Assembly: GCA_030817875.1 (NCBI GenBank)
Contig: JAUSZU010000001.1
Span: forward strand, 6,324,001 to 6,388,000
DNA from: Flavobacterium sp. W4I14
GTDB taxonomy: Bacteria; Bacteroidota; Bacteroidia; Sphingobacteriales; Sphingobacteriaceae
DNA: 64,000 bases
Reading direction: 5' to 3'
A program made the translations under genes and the position numbers. The notes under the pieces were generated by a model. The model searched no databases. It saw nothing but the letters and a program-made list of their open reading frames with translations, and was not told where the DNA came from. This document shows, in pieces, positions 34,815 to 43,600 of the stretch; position 1 is the first letter of the stretch; every line of letters begins with the position of its first letter.

Positions 34815-35477
34815 ATGTTTGCAGCAGAAATCATATCAGATGCAATTCCATCACTAAGGGCCGGTGACACGGTGCAGAAAGCTTTAGATCGTATGAACGA
34901 TTTTAAACTAAAGCATTTGCCGGTTGTTAACGAGGTAACTTTATTGGGCTTGGTTTCTGAAGATGATTTACTAAATATTGATAATCATGATACACTTTTA
35001 AGCAATAGTGCGATAAACATGCTTAATGTTTTTGTGTTGAGCAACGTACATACTTATGATGTAATCAGGTTATTGAGTCAGTTAAAATTGACAGCTGTTC
35101 CGGTTTTGGATCAACAGAAAAATTACCTGGGTTTAATTTCGATTAATAACATGGTAAATGCCGTGGCCGAACAGTATGCAGTAAACGAACCTGGAGGAAT
35201 TATCGTTTTGGAGATCAGTAACCGGGATAATTCTTTAGCACATATCGCACAGATTGTTGAAGCCGATAATGCACAGGTGCTCTCTTCTTACGTAAATTCT
35301 TTCGAAAATTCTACACGTTTAGAAGTAACGCTCAAAGTAAACAAAACAGAAATTACTTCATTGGTAGCTTCTTTCGAAAGATATGATTATCTGGTTAAAG
35401 AGGTATACAATAACACGCAGATTGATGATGGGTCGCAGGAGCGTTACGATTCTTTCATGAACTATTTAAATGTATAA
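34815..35477 (+). CDS. CBS domain protein
   Basis: 220 residues with two CBS domains in the first ~115 (IPSLRAGDTVQKALDRMNDFKL, then HTYDVIRLLSQLKLTAVPVLD). These bind adenosine nucleotides and sense energy state. The C-terminal ~95 residues (GGIIVLEISNRDNSLAHIAQI) resemble an ACT-like domain with a small-ligand pocket. The start abuts the hydrolase stop (34814) without a gap, so they are co-translated. The gene just before nadK is often of this type in Bacteroidota. Confidence 0.88.
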   Translation: MFAAEIISDAIPSLRAGDTVQKALDRMNDFKLKHLPVVNEVTLLGLVSEDDLLNIDNHDTLLSNSAINMLNVFVLSNVHTYDVIRLLSQLKLTAVPVLDQQKNYLGLISINNMVNAVAEQYAVNEPGGIIVLEISNRDNSLAHIAQIVEADNAQVLSSYVNSFENSTRLEVTLKVNKTEITSLVASFERYDYLVKEVYNNTQIDDGSQERYDSFMNYLNV

Positions 35478-35486
35478 ACCTACTTT

Positions 35487-36368
35487 ATGAGGATTGCAAT
35501 TTACGGGAGAGATTTTAATGATACGGTTTTGCCCTACGTTCAAGAGGTTTTTAATCATTTAGCCGAGCATCATATCCAGCCGGTTTTATATTCAAAATTT
35601 AAAACATCCCTTCATGGCAAAATTAAGTTGCCTGCCAATACAGTTATTTTTCATAACCATAGCGAACTAAAAGAACTTGCCGATGTATTGTTGAGCTTAG
35701 GAGGCGATGGTACCTTACTGGATACCTTATCCTTAATCCGCAATTCGGGCATACCGGTAATCGGGATCAATTTTGGCCGGTTGGGTTTTCTGGCCAGCAT
35801 CAACAAAAATGAAATAGGATCGGCACTAAAAGCCTTAATTAACGGAGAATATACCTTAGATGCCCGCTCGCTTTTAACCTTAGAATCTGATAATGGCCTG
35901 TTTGGAGAAGAGAATTTTGCACTGAATGATATTACCATTCACCGTCGCGATAATTCTGCCATGATGATTATCCATGCCTCAATGAACAATGAGTTTATTA
36001 ATTCTTACTGGGCCGATGGATTGATTATTGCCACCCCAACAGGATCAACCGCTTACTCATTAAGCTGCGGTGGCCCGATTATTTATCCCGACTCTGAAAA
36101 TTTTGTTATTACACCCATTGCGCCGCATAACTTAAATGTAAGGCCGGTGGTTGTGCCAGATGATAATAAACTCTCTTTTGAGGTAGAAGCACGTGAATCG
36201 AAATTTCTGGTTTCTTGTGATAGCCGAACGGTTACCGTAGAACGTTCAGTAAAAATTAGCATAAAAAAGGCAGATTTTTGCGTAAATCTTATCCGCCTTA
36301 ACAATGAAACCTACTTAAACACGTTAAGAAATAAATTATTATGGGGCATTGATACCCGTAACTACTAA
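35487..36368 (+). CDS. nadK: NAD kinase
   Basis: NadK makes NADP from NAD and ATP (or polyphosphate). 293 residues with GGDGTLLDTL (about 72-81) and NFGRLGFLAS, then the NAD-binding ALNDITIHRRD and DGLIIATPTGSTAYSLSCGGP. It lies 10 bases after the CBS gene and 3 bases before the DUF6089 gene, so it is inside the envelope operon. Cytoplasmic. Confidence 0.96.
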   Translation: MRIAIYGRDFNDTVLPYVQEVFNHLAEHHIQPVLYSKFKTSLHGKIKLPANTVIFHNHSELKELADVLLSLGGDGTLLDTLSLIRNSGIPVIGINFGRLGFLASINKNEIGSALKALINGEYTLDARSLLTLESDNGLFGEENFALNDITIHRRDNSAMMIIHASMNNEFINSYWADGLIIATPTGSTAYSLSCGGPIIYPDSENFVITPIAPHNLNVRPVVVPDDNKLSFEVEARESKFLVSCDSRTVTVERSVKISIKKADFCVNLIRLNNETYLNTLRNKLLWGIDTRNY

Positions 36369-36370
36369 GC

Positions 36371-37168
36371 ATGACGCCAACCAAACCTCTGTTAATTCTC
36401 TTCTTTTTTATCTTTAGCGGACAAATTCTTCGTGCGCAGGAAGGAACATGGGAAGTTGGATTAATGGCTGGAGGAGCAGGTTACATGGGCGATCTCAATC
36501 AAAATAATCCATTGCAGATTAGCGGACTCTCTGGCGGTGCTTATGTAAAACGTAACTTTAACCAATATTTGGGCGTTCGCTTAAATTATACTTACGGACA
36601 GATAAAGGCAGATGATGCCAACTCCAATAATGAGCAGTTCCGCGAAAGAAATCTGCGTTTTAAAACAGCATTGAACGAATTTAGCGGTTTGATCGATTTT
36701 AATTTTTTTAACTTTAATATAGGTGGCGGAACCAGACAATTTACTCCTTACCTTTTTACTGGTGTTGGTTTAGTTGTTTTTAAACCTACGGTAAAAATTG
36801 ATGGTGACAGATACCGGTTAGATCGACTCGCAACCGAAGGGCAGGAAAATGGCTATAACAATGCTGTTTTAACTATCCCATATGGAATAGGGCTAAGGTA
36901 TAATTACAAAAACACCTGGAGCGTTTTTACCGAACTCGGTTACCGGACACCACTTACCGATTATATTGATGATGTGAGCGGCCGCTATCCGGTTAATCCT
37001 GTAATCGTTGGAAATGGCCAAAATCAGGTCAATTTATCCGATCCTTCACGCTATCAAATCGGACAAGCAGGTACCCAAAGAGGCGATTTTCGAAAAAGGG
37101 ACACTTATCTATTTGTTAGTGTTGGCATATCTTTTACCTTTGTATCCTCAAAATGCTATTCCTTTTAA
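36371..37168 (+). CDS. DUF6089 outer-membrane beta-barrel protein
   Basis: 265 residues, signal peptide ending in LRAQ. The mature protein is a series of amphipathic strands (WEVGLMAGGAGYMGDLNQN; YLGVRLNYTYGQI; TPYLFTGVGLVVF), as in OmpW/OmpA-like barrels, and ends near F/Y residues as outer-membrane proteins do. This family (DUF6089) always seems to sit between nadK and uppS in Bacteroidota. It has no assigned function; the position next to bamA suggests an envelope role. Confidence 0.85.
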   Translation: MTPTKPLLILFFFIFSGQILRAQEGTWEVGLMAGGAGYMGDLNQNNPLQISGLSGGAYVKRNFNQYLGVRLNYTYGQIKADDANSNNEQFRERNLRFKTALNEFSGLIDFNFFNFNIGGGTRQFTPYLFTGVGLVVFKPTVKIDGDRYRLDRLATEGQENGYNNAVLTIPYGIGLRYNYKNTWSVFTELGYRTPLTDYIDDVSGRYPVNPVIVGNGQNQVNLSDPSRYQIGQAGTQRGDFRKRDTYLFVSVGISFTFVSSKCYSF

Positions 37169-37187
37169 GCTGATTTTGACATAATTA

Positions 37188-37928
37188 ATGGGATTTAAAG
37201 AACAAATAGACTATAGCCGCCTGCCAAAGCACATTGCCGTAATCATGGATGGTAATGGAAGATGGGCAAAAGGCCAGGGTAAAGTGCGGGTTTTCGGACA
37301 TGAACAAGGTGTACTTTCTGTAAAAGACATTGTAGAAGGTTGTGTGGAAGTAGGTATTGAGTACCTCACTTTATATGCTTTTTCTACAGAAAATTGGAAC
37401 AGGCCCAAAGAAGAGGTAGATGCTTTGATGCAGATTCTGATTTCTACCATCAACAAAGAAACCGAAACACTTAATAAAAACAATATTAAGCTGAATGCCA
37501 TTGGTAATATTGCATCTTTACCTCAAGAATGTATAGATGATTTAAATGAAGCCATGGAAAAGACTGCCCATAACGAAAAATGTACTTTAACATTAGCATT
37601 GAGCTATAGTGCAAAGTGGGAGATTTTGGAGGCTGCCAAAAAAATCGCATCGGCAGTAAAAGAGAATACCATTTCTTTGGATGATATAAACGAAGACCTG
37701 TTTTCATCAAAACTAACCACGGTAAATATACCCGATCCAGAATTGATGATCAGAACAAGTGGGGAGCACCGTATCAGCAATTATCTGCTTTGGCAAATGG
37801 CTTATACCGAGTTTTATTTTACTGATGTTTTATGGCCGGATTTCAGACGAGAAGATCTTTTCGAGGCTATTGTAGACTATCAAAAACGTGAACGCCGTTT
37901 TGGTAAAATTAGTGAGCAATTAAACTAA
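37188..37928 (+). CDS. uppS: isoprenyl transferase (undecaprenyl diphosphate synthase)
   Basis: 246 residues. It builds the C55 polyprenyl diphosphate lipid carrier used for peptidoglycan and O-antigen. The catalytic Asp lies in the motif VIMDGNGRWAKG near residue 19, followed by GHEQGVLS. STENWNRPKEEVDALM and the C-terminal RTSGEHRISNYLLWQMAYTEFYF are also conserved. It is upstream of bamA by 149 bases. Confidence 0.96.
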   Translation: MGFKEQIDYSRLPKHIAVIMDGNGRWAKGQGKVRVFGHEQGVLSVKDIVEGCVEVGIEYLTLYAFSTENWNRPKEEVDALMQILISTINKETETLNKNNIKLNAIGNIASLPQECIDDLNEAMEKTAHNEKCTLTLALSYSAKWEILEAAKKIASAVKENTISLDDINEDLFSSKLTTVNIPDPELMIRTSGEHRISNYLLWQMAYTEFYFTDVLWPDFRREDLFEAIVDYQKRERRFGKISEQLN

Positions 37929-38077
37929 TTTTTCTTTTAACACTTTTTAACAAGCGTTTAAACTAACTTAGCACCACTTTTATACGATAAATGAAACCAT
38001 AATAAGGGAACAACGTAAAGACATTTTGCTTTATAAAATATCGTTACCTTTTGGCCATTACTGAACAAATAATTTTA

Positions 38078-40621
38078 ATGAAAAGAATATTTCAAGTTTT
38101 AATCCTACTAGTTTTAGCCGCTCCGGCCTTCGCTCAAGTACGTCCACAAGGTCAGGCACCGGTAACCCCTTCTTTAAAGGTTGGTGGCTTAGATCTCGAT
38201 TATTTTAGTCCAAAAGAATATATCATCGGTGGTACCACGGTAACCGGAACCCAATATTTAGATAAAGAAGTATTAATTACCTTATCTAAACTAACTAAAG
38301 GCGATAAAATCGTTCTTCCTGGCGAGGCAACTTCTGATGCGATTAAAACGCTTTGGGCACAGGGATTGTTTGATGATGTTAAACTTAACATCGAAAAGTT
38401 TGTTCAGGATTCGGTTTATTTTGAAATTGAAGTAGTGGAGCGCCCGCGTTTAAGTTCTATCGATTTAAAAGGTATCCGTAAATCTGAAAAAACAGCTATT
38501 CAGGAAAAGTTAAACGATAAAACAGGTAAAATCGTAAACGATAACTTATACAATACTACTTCGGCCATCGTTAAAAAGTATTTGTTAGATAAGGGTTTCT
38601 TCTTCACACAGATCGATTATAAAACACGTAAAGATCCGAATGCAGAAAACAGCGTGGTATTAGAAGCAAATATCGATAAAGGTCACCGTGTTAAAGTACA
38701 GCATATCGATTTTACCGGGAACAAAGATTTTAAATCAGCAAAACTTAGAAAATACCTTAAAACCCCTAAACAATTTGCCTGGTGGCGCTTTTGGGGCTCT
38801 GGGAAATTCGCAAAAGAGAAATACGAAGAGAACAAGGTAAAAATGATTTCCAAAATGCACGAGAAAGGTTATCGTGATGCTGAATTATTAAAAGATACCA
38901 TTTACCAGCACAACAAGAAAAAGGTTAACATCAGGATGGACCTTTACGAAGGAAAAAAATATTACTTCGGTAATATCACCTGGGCAGGTAATGCCATCTA
39001 TCCGGATAGTATTCTACAAAAAGTATTAACCATCGAAAAAGGTGATGTTTTTAGTGAAGAAAAATTAAATAAAAAATTAAACGGCGGCGGTGAAAACGGT
39101 GGCGACATTAACAGTATGTATACCGATAATGGATATTTAACTTTTAATATCGATCCGGTACAGACCAAAATTTATGGCGATACTGTTGATGTGGAATTAC
39201 GGATGTACGAAGGACCACAGTATACCAATAACCGCATTACGTTAAAAGGTAACACGATTACAAATGATAAAGTTGTTTTACGTGAGATCCGTACTAAACC
39301 AGGCCAGAAATTTAACAAAAGTGATTTAATCCGTACCATCCGTGAAATTGGTCAATTGGGTAACTTCGACGAGTCTAAAACTGTACCTACACCTCGCCCT
39401 AACCCGGCAGATGGTACTGTAGATATTGAATATGCCGTAGAAGAGAAACCTTCAGATCAGATTGAGCTATCAGGTGGTTTTGGTGGTGGCCGTATCATTG
39501 GTACATTAGGTTTAACCTTCAATAACTTTTCGTTACGTAACTTATTTAATTTAAAAGCTTACAAACCATTGCCAAAAGGTGACGGGCAGAAATTAAGCTT
39601 ACGTGGACAAACCAACGGTAAATATTACCAATCATATAGTTTCTCCTTCTCTCAACCTTGGTTTGGTGGCGAGAAACCCGTAAGTTTTGGTGTGAGTGCG
39701 TTTACCTCATTACAATCAAACGGTTTAAGTAACGGAGATCCTTTATTTCAGAAAATCCGTTTAAATGGGGTAACGGTTAGTTTGGGTAGAAGATTAAACT
39801 GGCCAGATAACTACTTCCAGTTAAGCCATGCCGTTAGTTTTCAACAATACATTTTAAATAATTATAGTGGATACCTTTTCAGAAATGGTACATCTTACAA
39901 CATAAGCTTATCACAGGAGATCAGCCGCGATTCAAGAGATTCGCCAATCTTCCCTAAATCTGGATCATTCTTACGTTTCACCGTTCAGGCAACACCTCCA
40001 TTTTCATTGTTGAATAAAACAAACTATGCAACGGCATCAGATAGGGAGAAATATCGCTTTACTGAATATCATAAATGGAAATTCGATTCACAATGGTACC
40101 AACGTGTAGCCGGAAACCTGGTAATCAAAGCTCAGGCCCAGTTTGGTTTCTTAGGGCAATATAACAAAGCAGTTGGCCAATCAGCATTCGAGCGTTTTAA
40201 ATTGGGTGGTGATGGTATGCAGGGATTCGATTTCTTGCAGGGATCTGAGCTGATCGCGATGCGTGGTTACGCTAACAATGCTGTTATCCCGAATGGATCC
40301 GATCCGGCCGTAGCACAGCAGTCAGGTAGCCCAATTTATACCAAATATGTATTAGAGGCACGTTATCCCGTTATTGCAAGCCAACAAGCCACAGCATTCG
40401 TTTTGGCCTTTGCTGAAGCTGGTAACACCTGGAACAGATTTGGTGATTTTAATCCTTTTAACGTTAGAAGATCAGTGGGTGTAGGTGCAAGGATCTTCCT
40501 TCCTATATTTGGTTTGTTGGGTATCGATTATGGACATGCGTTTGATACCATACCTGGACTATCAGATGGAGGAAAGCAAAATTTTACATTTAGTATCGCA
40601 CAACAATTAGGTGGATTTTAA
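38078..40621 (+). CDS. bamA: outer membrane assembly factor BamA
   Basis: From ATG 38078 it has 847 residues; the frame reaches a TTG at 38051. A signal peptide (FQVLILLVLAAPAFA) is followed by POTRA domains through about residue 440 (KLTKGDKIVLPGEATSDAI; WWRFWGSGKFAKEKYEEN; GEIGQLGNF region) and a 16-stranded barrel. The barrel includes LSGGFGGGRIIGTLGLTFNN and ends in FSIAQQLGGF with the terminal aromatic. It inserts beta-barrel proteins into the outer membrane. The two skp/ompH genes follow. Confidence 0.95.
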   Translation: MKRIFQVLILLVLAAPAFAQVRPQGQAPVTPSLKVGGLDLDYFSPKEYIIGGTTVTGTQYLDKEVLITLSKLTKGDKIVLPGEATSDAIKTLWAQGLFDDVKLNIEKFVQDSVYFEIEVVERPRLSSIDLKGIRKSEKTAIQEKLNDKTGKIVNDNLYNTTSAIVKKYLLDKGFFFTQIDYKTRKDPNAENSVVLEANIDKGHRVKVQHIDFTGNKDFKSAKLRKYLKTPKQFAWWRFWGSGKFAKEKYEENKVKMISKMHEKGYRDAELLKDTIYQHNKKKVNIRMDLYEGKKYYFGNITWAGNAIYPDSILQKVLTIEKGDVFSEEKLNKKLNGGGENGGDINSMYTDNGYLTFNIDPVQTKIYGDTVDVELRMYEGPQYTNNRITLKGNTITNDKVVLREIRTKPGQKFNKSDLIRTIREIGQLGNFDESKTVPTPRPNPADGTVDIEYAVEEKPSDQIELSGGFGGGRIIGTLGLTFNNFSLRNLFNLKAYKPLPKGDGQKLSLRGQTNGKYYQSYSFSFSQPWFGGEKPVSFGVSAFTSLQSNGLSNGDPLFQKIRLNGVTVSLGRRLNWPDNYFQLSHAVSFQQYILNNYSGYLFRNGTSYNISLSQEISRDSRDSPIFPKSGSFLRFTVQATPPFSLLNKTNYATASDREKYRFTEYHKWKFDSQWYQRVAGNLVIKAQAQFGFLGQYNKAVGQSAFERFKLGGDGMQGFDFLQGSELIAMRGYANNAVIPNGSDPAVAQQSGSPIYTKYVLEARYPVIASQQATAFVLAFAEAGNTWNRFGDFNPFNVRRSVGVGARIFLPIFGLLGIDYGHAFDTIPGLSDGGKQNFTFSIAQQLGGF

Positions 40622-40721
40622 TTGATAAAGAACAAAAATTTAACTAATTATGCAATAAATCATTGCAATAGGAGTTTAAAGAAAGCTTAGGTTATTAACT
40701 ATATCATTAACACACACACAA

Positions 40722-41252
40722 ATGAAGAAGTATCTTTTTATCGCATTCCTGCTTTGCACTTCTTTCGGTGCCTTTGCACAGAAGTTTGCTTATGTAGACA
40801 CGGAGTATATTTTGAAACATTTACCAGAATATAAATCGGCACTAAGTCAATTAGATGTTGCCTCTAAACAATGGCAGCAACAGGTAGATCAGAATTTTTC
40901 TGAAATCGACAGGATGTACAAGGCTTATCAGGCCGATCAGGTTTTGTTAACCGATGATATGCGCAAGCGCCGTGAAAACGAAATTATAGAAAAAGAAAAA
41001 CAGGCTAAAGAATTTCAACGTTCTAAGTTTGGTCCAGATGGGGATCTTTTTCAAAGCAGGGTAAAATTAATTAAACCCATTCAGGATAAAGTAGCAGAGG
41101 CTATTAAACAGATTGCAAAATCTAAATATTTAGACTTCATTTTCGACAAGAGCAGTGAAGCAACCATGATGATTTATGCAAGTAGCAGTTACGATGTTAG
41201 TAATGACGTAATTGTAAAATTAGGTTATAAACCAGGGACTGTAAATAATTAG
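40722..41252 (+). CDS. OmpH/Skp family periplasmic chaperone, first copy
   Basis: 176 residues with a signal peptide (FLLCTSFGAFAQ). KFAYVDTEYILKHLPEYKSA is the Skp start motif; a helical coiled-coil arm (DRMYKAYQADQVLLTDDMRKRR) and the closing sheet follow. Such trimers hold unfolded outer-membrane proteins before BamA. It lies 100 bases after bamA and 63 before a paralogue, as is usual in Bacteroidota. Confidence 0.93.
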   Translation: MKKYLFIAFLLCTSFGAFAQKFAYVDTEYILKHLPEYKSALSQLDVASKQWQQQVDQNFSEIDRMYKAYQADQVLLTDDMRKRRENEIIEKEKQAKEFQRSKFGPDGDLFQSRVKLIKPIQDKVAEAIKQIAKSKYLDFIFDKSSEATMMIYASSSYDVSNDVIVKLGYKPGTVNN

Positions 41253-41315
41253 TATATTCGCCCCTGATTTTTGAAGAAAAACAATTAGAAAAAAATAAAA
41301 AAGTAAAATAGAACG

Positions 41316-41894
41316 ATGAGAAAGTTAATTAACGTATTCTTTGTAGCAGCAGGTTTATTGTTTACAGCGAATATGGCAAGTGCACAACAAAAATTGGGTC
41401 ACATTAATTCTGAAGAGGTATTTGCAAATTTACCAGAGGCTAAAGCAGCTCAAACAACTTTAGAGACCTTAGGTAAACAAAAACAAGCCGATATTGATGC
41501 AATGATCAAAGAATATCAAAGTAAAATGTCTGCTGCAGAAGCTAAGCAAAAAACTTTGAGTGAGGCTAACAAAGAAACAGTAGGTAAAGAATTACAAGCT
41601 GCGGGTCAAGAATTACAGGATTTAGAAAAACGCATTACTGATGCACGTACTAAAGCTTCGCAAGATATAGGTACTAAACAAGGTGAATTATTCCAACCTA
41701 TCCAGGCTAAAGTTGCAACAGCAATTTCTGCTGTCGCTAAAGAAAAAGGTTTAGCTTACGTTTTCGATATCGCAAACGGACAAGGTGGTAACAATTTAGT
41801 TTTCTGGGATGGTGGTGATGATATTACTGCTTCAGTAAAAACTAAATTAGGAATCACTGCAACTGCTGCAAAACCAGCTGCACCTAAAAAGTAG
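41316..41894 (+). CDS. OmpH/Skp family periplasmic chaperone, second copy
   Basis: 192 residues, signal peptide ending in SAQQ. QKLGHINSEEVFANLPEAKAAQ starts the Skp fold, followed by a long Lys/Gln-rich coiled coil and the closing YVFDIANGQGGNNLVFWDGGDDIT. It shares the OmpH layout with the upstream copy but differs in the arm and ends in an Ala/Pro/Lys tail (KPAAPKK). It is the last gene before a terminator at 41944. Confidence 0.93.
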   Translation: MRKLINVFFVAAGLLFTANMASAQQKLGHINSEEVFANLPEAKAAQTTLETLGKQKQADIDAMIKEYQSKMSAAEAKQKTLSEANKETVGKELQAAGQELQDLEKRITDARTKASQDIGTKQGELFQPIQAKVATAISAVAKEKGLAYVFDIANGQGGNNLVFWDGGDDITASVKTKLGITATAAKPAAPKK

Positions 41895-41943
41895 TTCTGA
41901 ATCGGAAGTTCGGAGTTCAAAATCTCCTTACCAATTCAAATAT

Positions 41944-41981
41944 AAGGCGGAATTAAGTTTAACTTAGTTCCGCTTTTTTTT
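41944..41981 (+). terminator. hairpin terminator after the bamA-skp genes
   Basis: AAGGCGGAATTAAG pairs with CTTAGTTCCGCTT (one mismatch), followed by TTTTTTT. Confidence 0.8.
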
Positions 41982-41993
41982 GTTTACACAGTT

Positions 41994-42072
41994 TCGTCAT
42001 GCTGAATTTATTTCAGCATCTTTGATGTTTAACTTCAGCGCAGCAGATCCTGAAACAAGTTCAGGAAGACGA
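41994..42072. repeat. TCGTC-bounded double hairpin element
   Basis: Bounded by TCGTC and GACGA. It contains GCTGAATTTATTTCAGC and CCTGAAACAAGTTCAGG, each a short hairpin. Related to elements at 54314 and 62391. Confidence 0.7.
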
Positions 42073-42122
42073 CCGTTTTAAAGATTTAACTTTTCAATAT
42101 TTATCTATAACTTTCCAACACA

Positions 42123-42938
42123 ATGCAGGCTTCGCCAATAGGTATTTTCGATTCAGGTTACGGCGGTTTAACAGTTTTCCGGTCTATTGCCGATAAATTG
42201 CCCGATTACAATTATATCTATTTGGGCGATAATGCCCGTTCGCCCTATGGCGACCATTCTTTCGAGACCATTTATAAATATACTTTAGAATGCGTAGAAT
42301 GGCTTTTTGCTAAAGGATGCCACTTGGTTATCCTGGCCTGCAACACAGCATCTGCTAAAGCGCTTAGAACGATCCAGCAGAGGGATCTTCCTGCTAAGTA
42401 TCCCGGTAGAAGGGTGCTTGGCGTAATCAGGCCCACGGCTGAGGTAATAGATGGTTATACGAGCAGCAAATCGGTAGGGGTGATGGGGACCAGGGGCACG
42501 GTTAATTCTCAATCTTATCTTTTAGAGATCAATAAATTTTTTCCTGAAATTAAGGTTTACCAGCAGAGTTGCCCGATGTGGGTTCCGCTGATCGAAAATA
42601 ACGAACATTTACAATCTGGCGCAGATTTTTTTATTAATGAATATTGTGATCAGTTATTGAGCCAATCGGCAGCTATCGATTGTGTACTATTGGCTTGCAC
42701 GCATTACCCCTTGTTAATGCCTAAACTAAAGAAGGTATTCCCTGATCATATAAGCGTTTTAACGCAAGGCGAGATTGTAGCCAACAGTTTAGCTGATTAT
42801 TTAAAGCGACATCCTGAGATCGAAGAAAAACTAAATAAACAGCGCGAAAGACATTTCTATACCAGCGGCGATCCAATTGCTTTTGATGAACACGCCTCTA
42901 TTTTTTTCGGAGAGCAGTTGAAATCGGATAAGATGTAA
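42123..42938 (+). CDS. murI: glutamate racemase
   Basis: It makes D-glutamate for peptidoglycan. 271 residues with the two active-site Cys in ACNTASAKAL and LLACTHYPLL, and the N-terminal IGIFDSGYGGLTVFRSI. It lies 228 bases after the skp genes and is probably a separate transcription unit (terminator and a repeat lie between). A near -7 motif TAACTTTC precedes it. Confidence 0.96.
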   Translation: MQASPIGIFDSGYGGLTVFRSIADKLPDYNYIYLGDNARSPYGDHSFETIYKYTLECVEWLFAKGCHLVILACNTASAKALRTIQQRDLPAKYPGRRVLGVIRPTAEVIDGYTSSKSVGVMGTRGTVNSQSYLLEINKFFPEIKVYQQSCPMWVPLIENNEHLQSGADFFINEYCDQLLSQSAAIDCVLLACTHYPLLMPKLKKVFPDHISVLTQGEIVANSLADYLKRHPEIEEKLNKQRERHFYTSGDPIAFDEHASIFFGEQLKSDKM

Positions 42939-43574
42939 TGGATATGAATTGTTGAATGTCCAAATTTTTTGATTGTTGACGGCCAATCGCCAGCTGGAAT
43001 CGGTTAATTGCCAAATGTTAACTGACAACAGATCTCTGATTAGCACTGTTCACTAAGATGAAATGTTAACGGATCAAATCTATATTCTTTTAAAACAGTA
43101 GGAATATATTTTAAGAACATTTTTGATCGGGTGCGCTTTGTATCTGCTGGCGGGCAGCATCGGCCCTGGCTCTCCGAAGAAAGCCCCAAAGCAGCGCCTG
43201 GCTTTACCTTTTAGGTAGAGAAAAGGTAACGCCGGGGTAACCTTGGGGTAATCTTGGGGTTAACTTGGTAGCAACAAAGGGTAAAGAACAGGTAAAGCAG
43301 GGGTAATCAAATACGGCTCTTTTGCAGCCTTCAAATGCCCAACTCAACATTCCAATCTAAATTACTGTGGCAATTGCGCCACCCTGTAGCACAGTAGGAG
43401 AAGATAATGCTTCTAAAAGGCAATAACTGCATCTTTTTCTGCTATACTCAATTTTAACTCCTTTAATAACTTATCGTTTTTAATTCTAAATAACAGTTAA
43501 GTTATATGATTCCAAATTAACCCCCTTGTGACAAAAGAAAACATTTTTCTTTAGGTTGTAACGAGTTAAAAGGA
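42939..43574. other. ~640-base region upstream of the PurF-like gene
   Basis: No gene found. It holds an 11-base tandem repeat (GGGGTAAyCTT three times at 43234-43266) inside a stretch of GGTAAAG / GGGGTAA words (43210-43310), and GC-rich text at 43140-43200. Near the end is the promoter of the following gene. Confidence 0.5.
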
Positions 43575-43582
43575 TAACTTTG
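43556..43582 (+). promoter_or_regulatory. promoter of the PurF-like gene
   Basis: TTG at 43556-43558 and exact TAACTTTG at 43575-43582 with 16 bases between; it ends 18 bases before the ATG at 43601. Confidence 0.6.
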
Positions 43583-43600
43583 CGGCTTCAAACCCACACA

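Noticed and set aside
43140..43320. possible riboswitch upstream of the PurF-like gene
   Set aside because: I could not find a purine-type aptamer core; the text is repeat words rather than a known fold.
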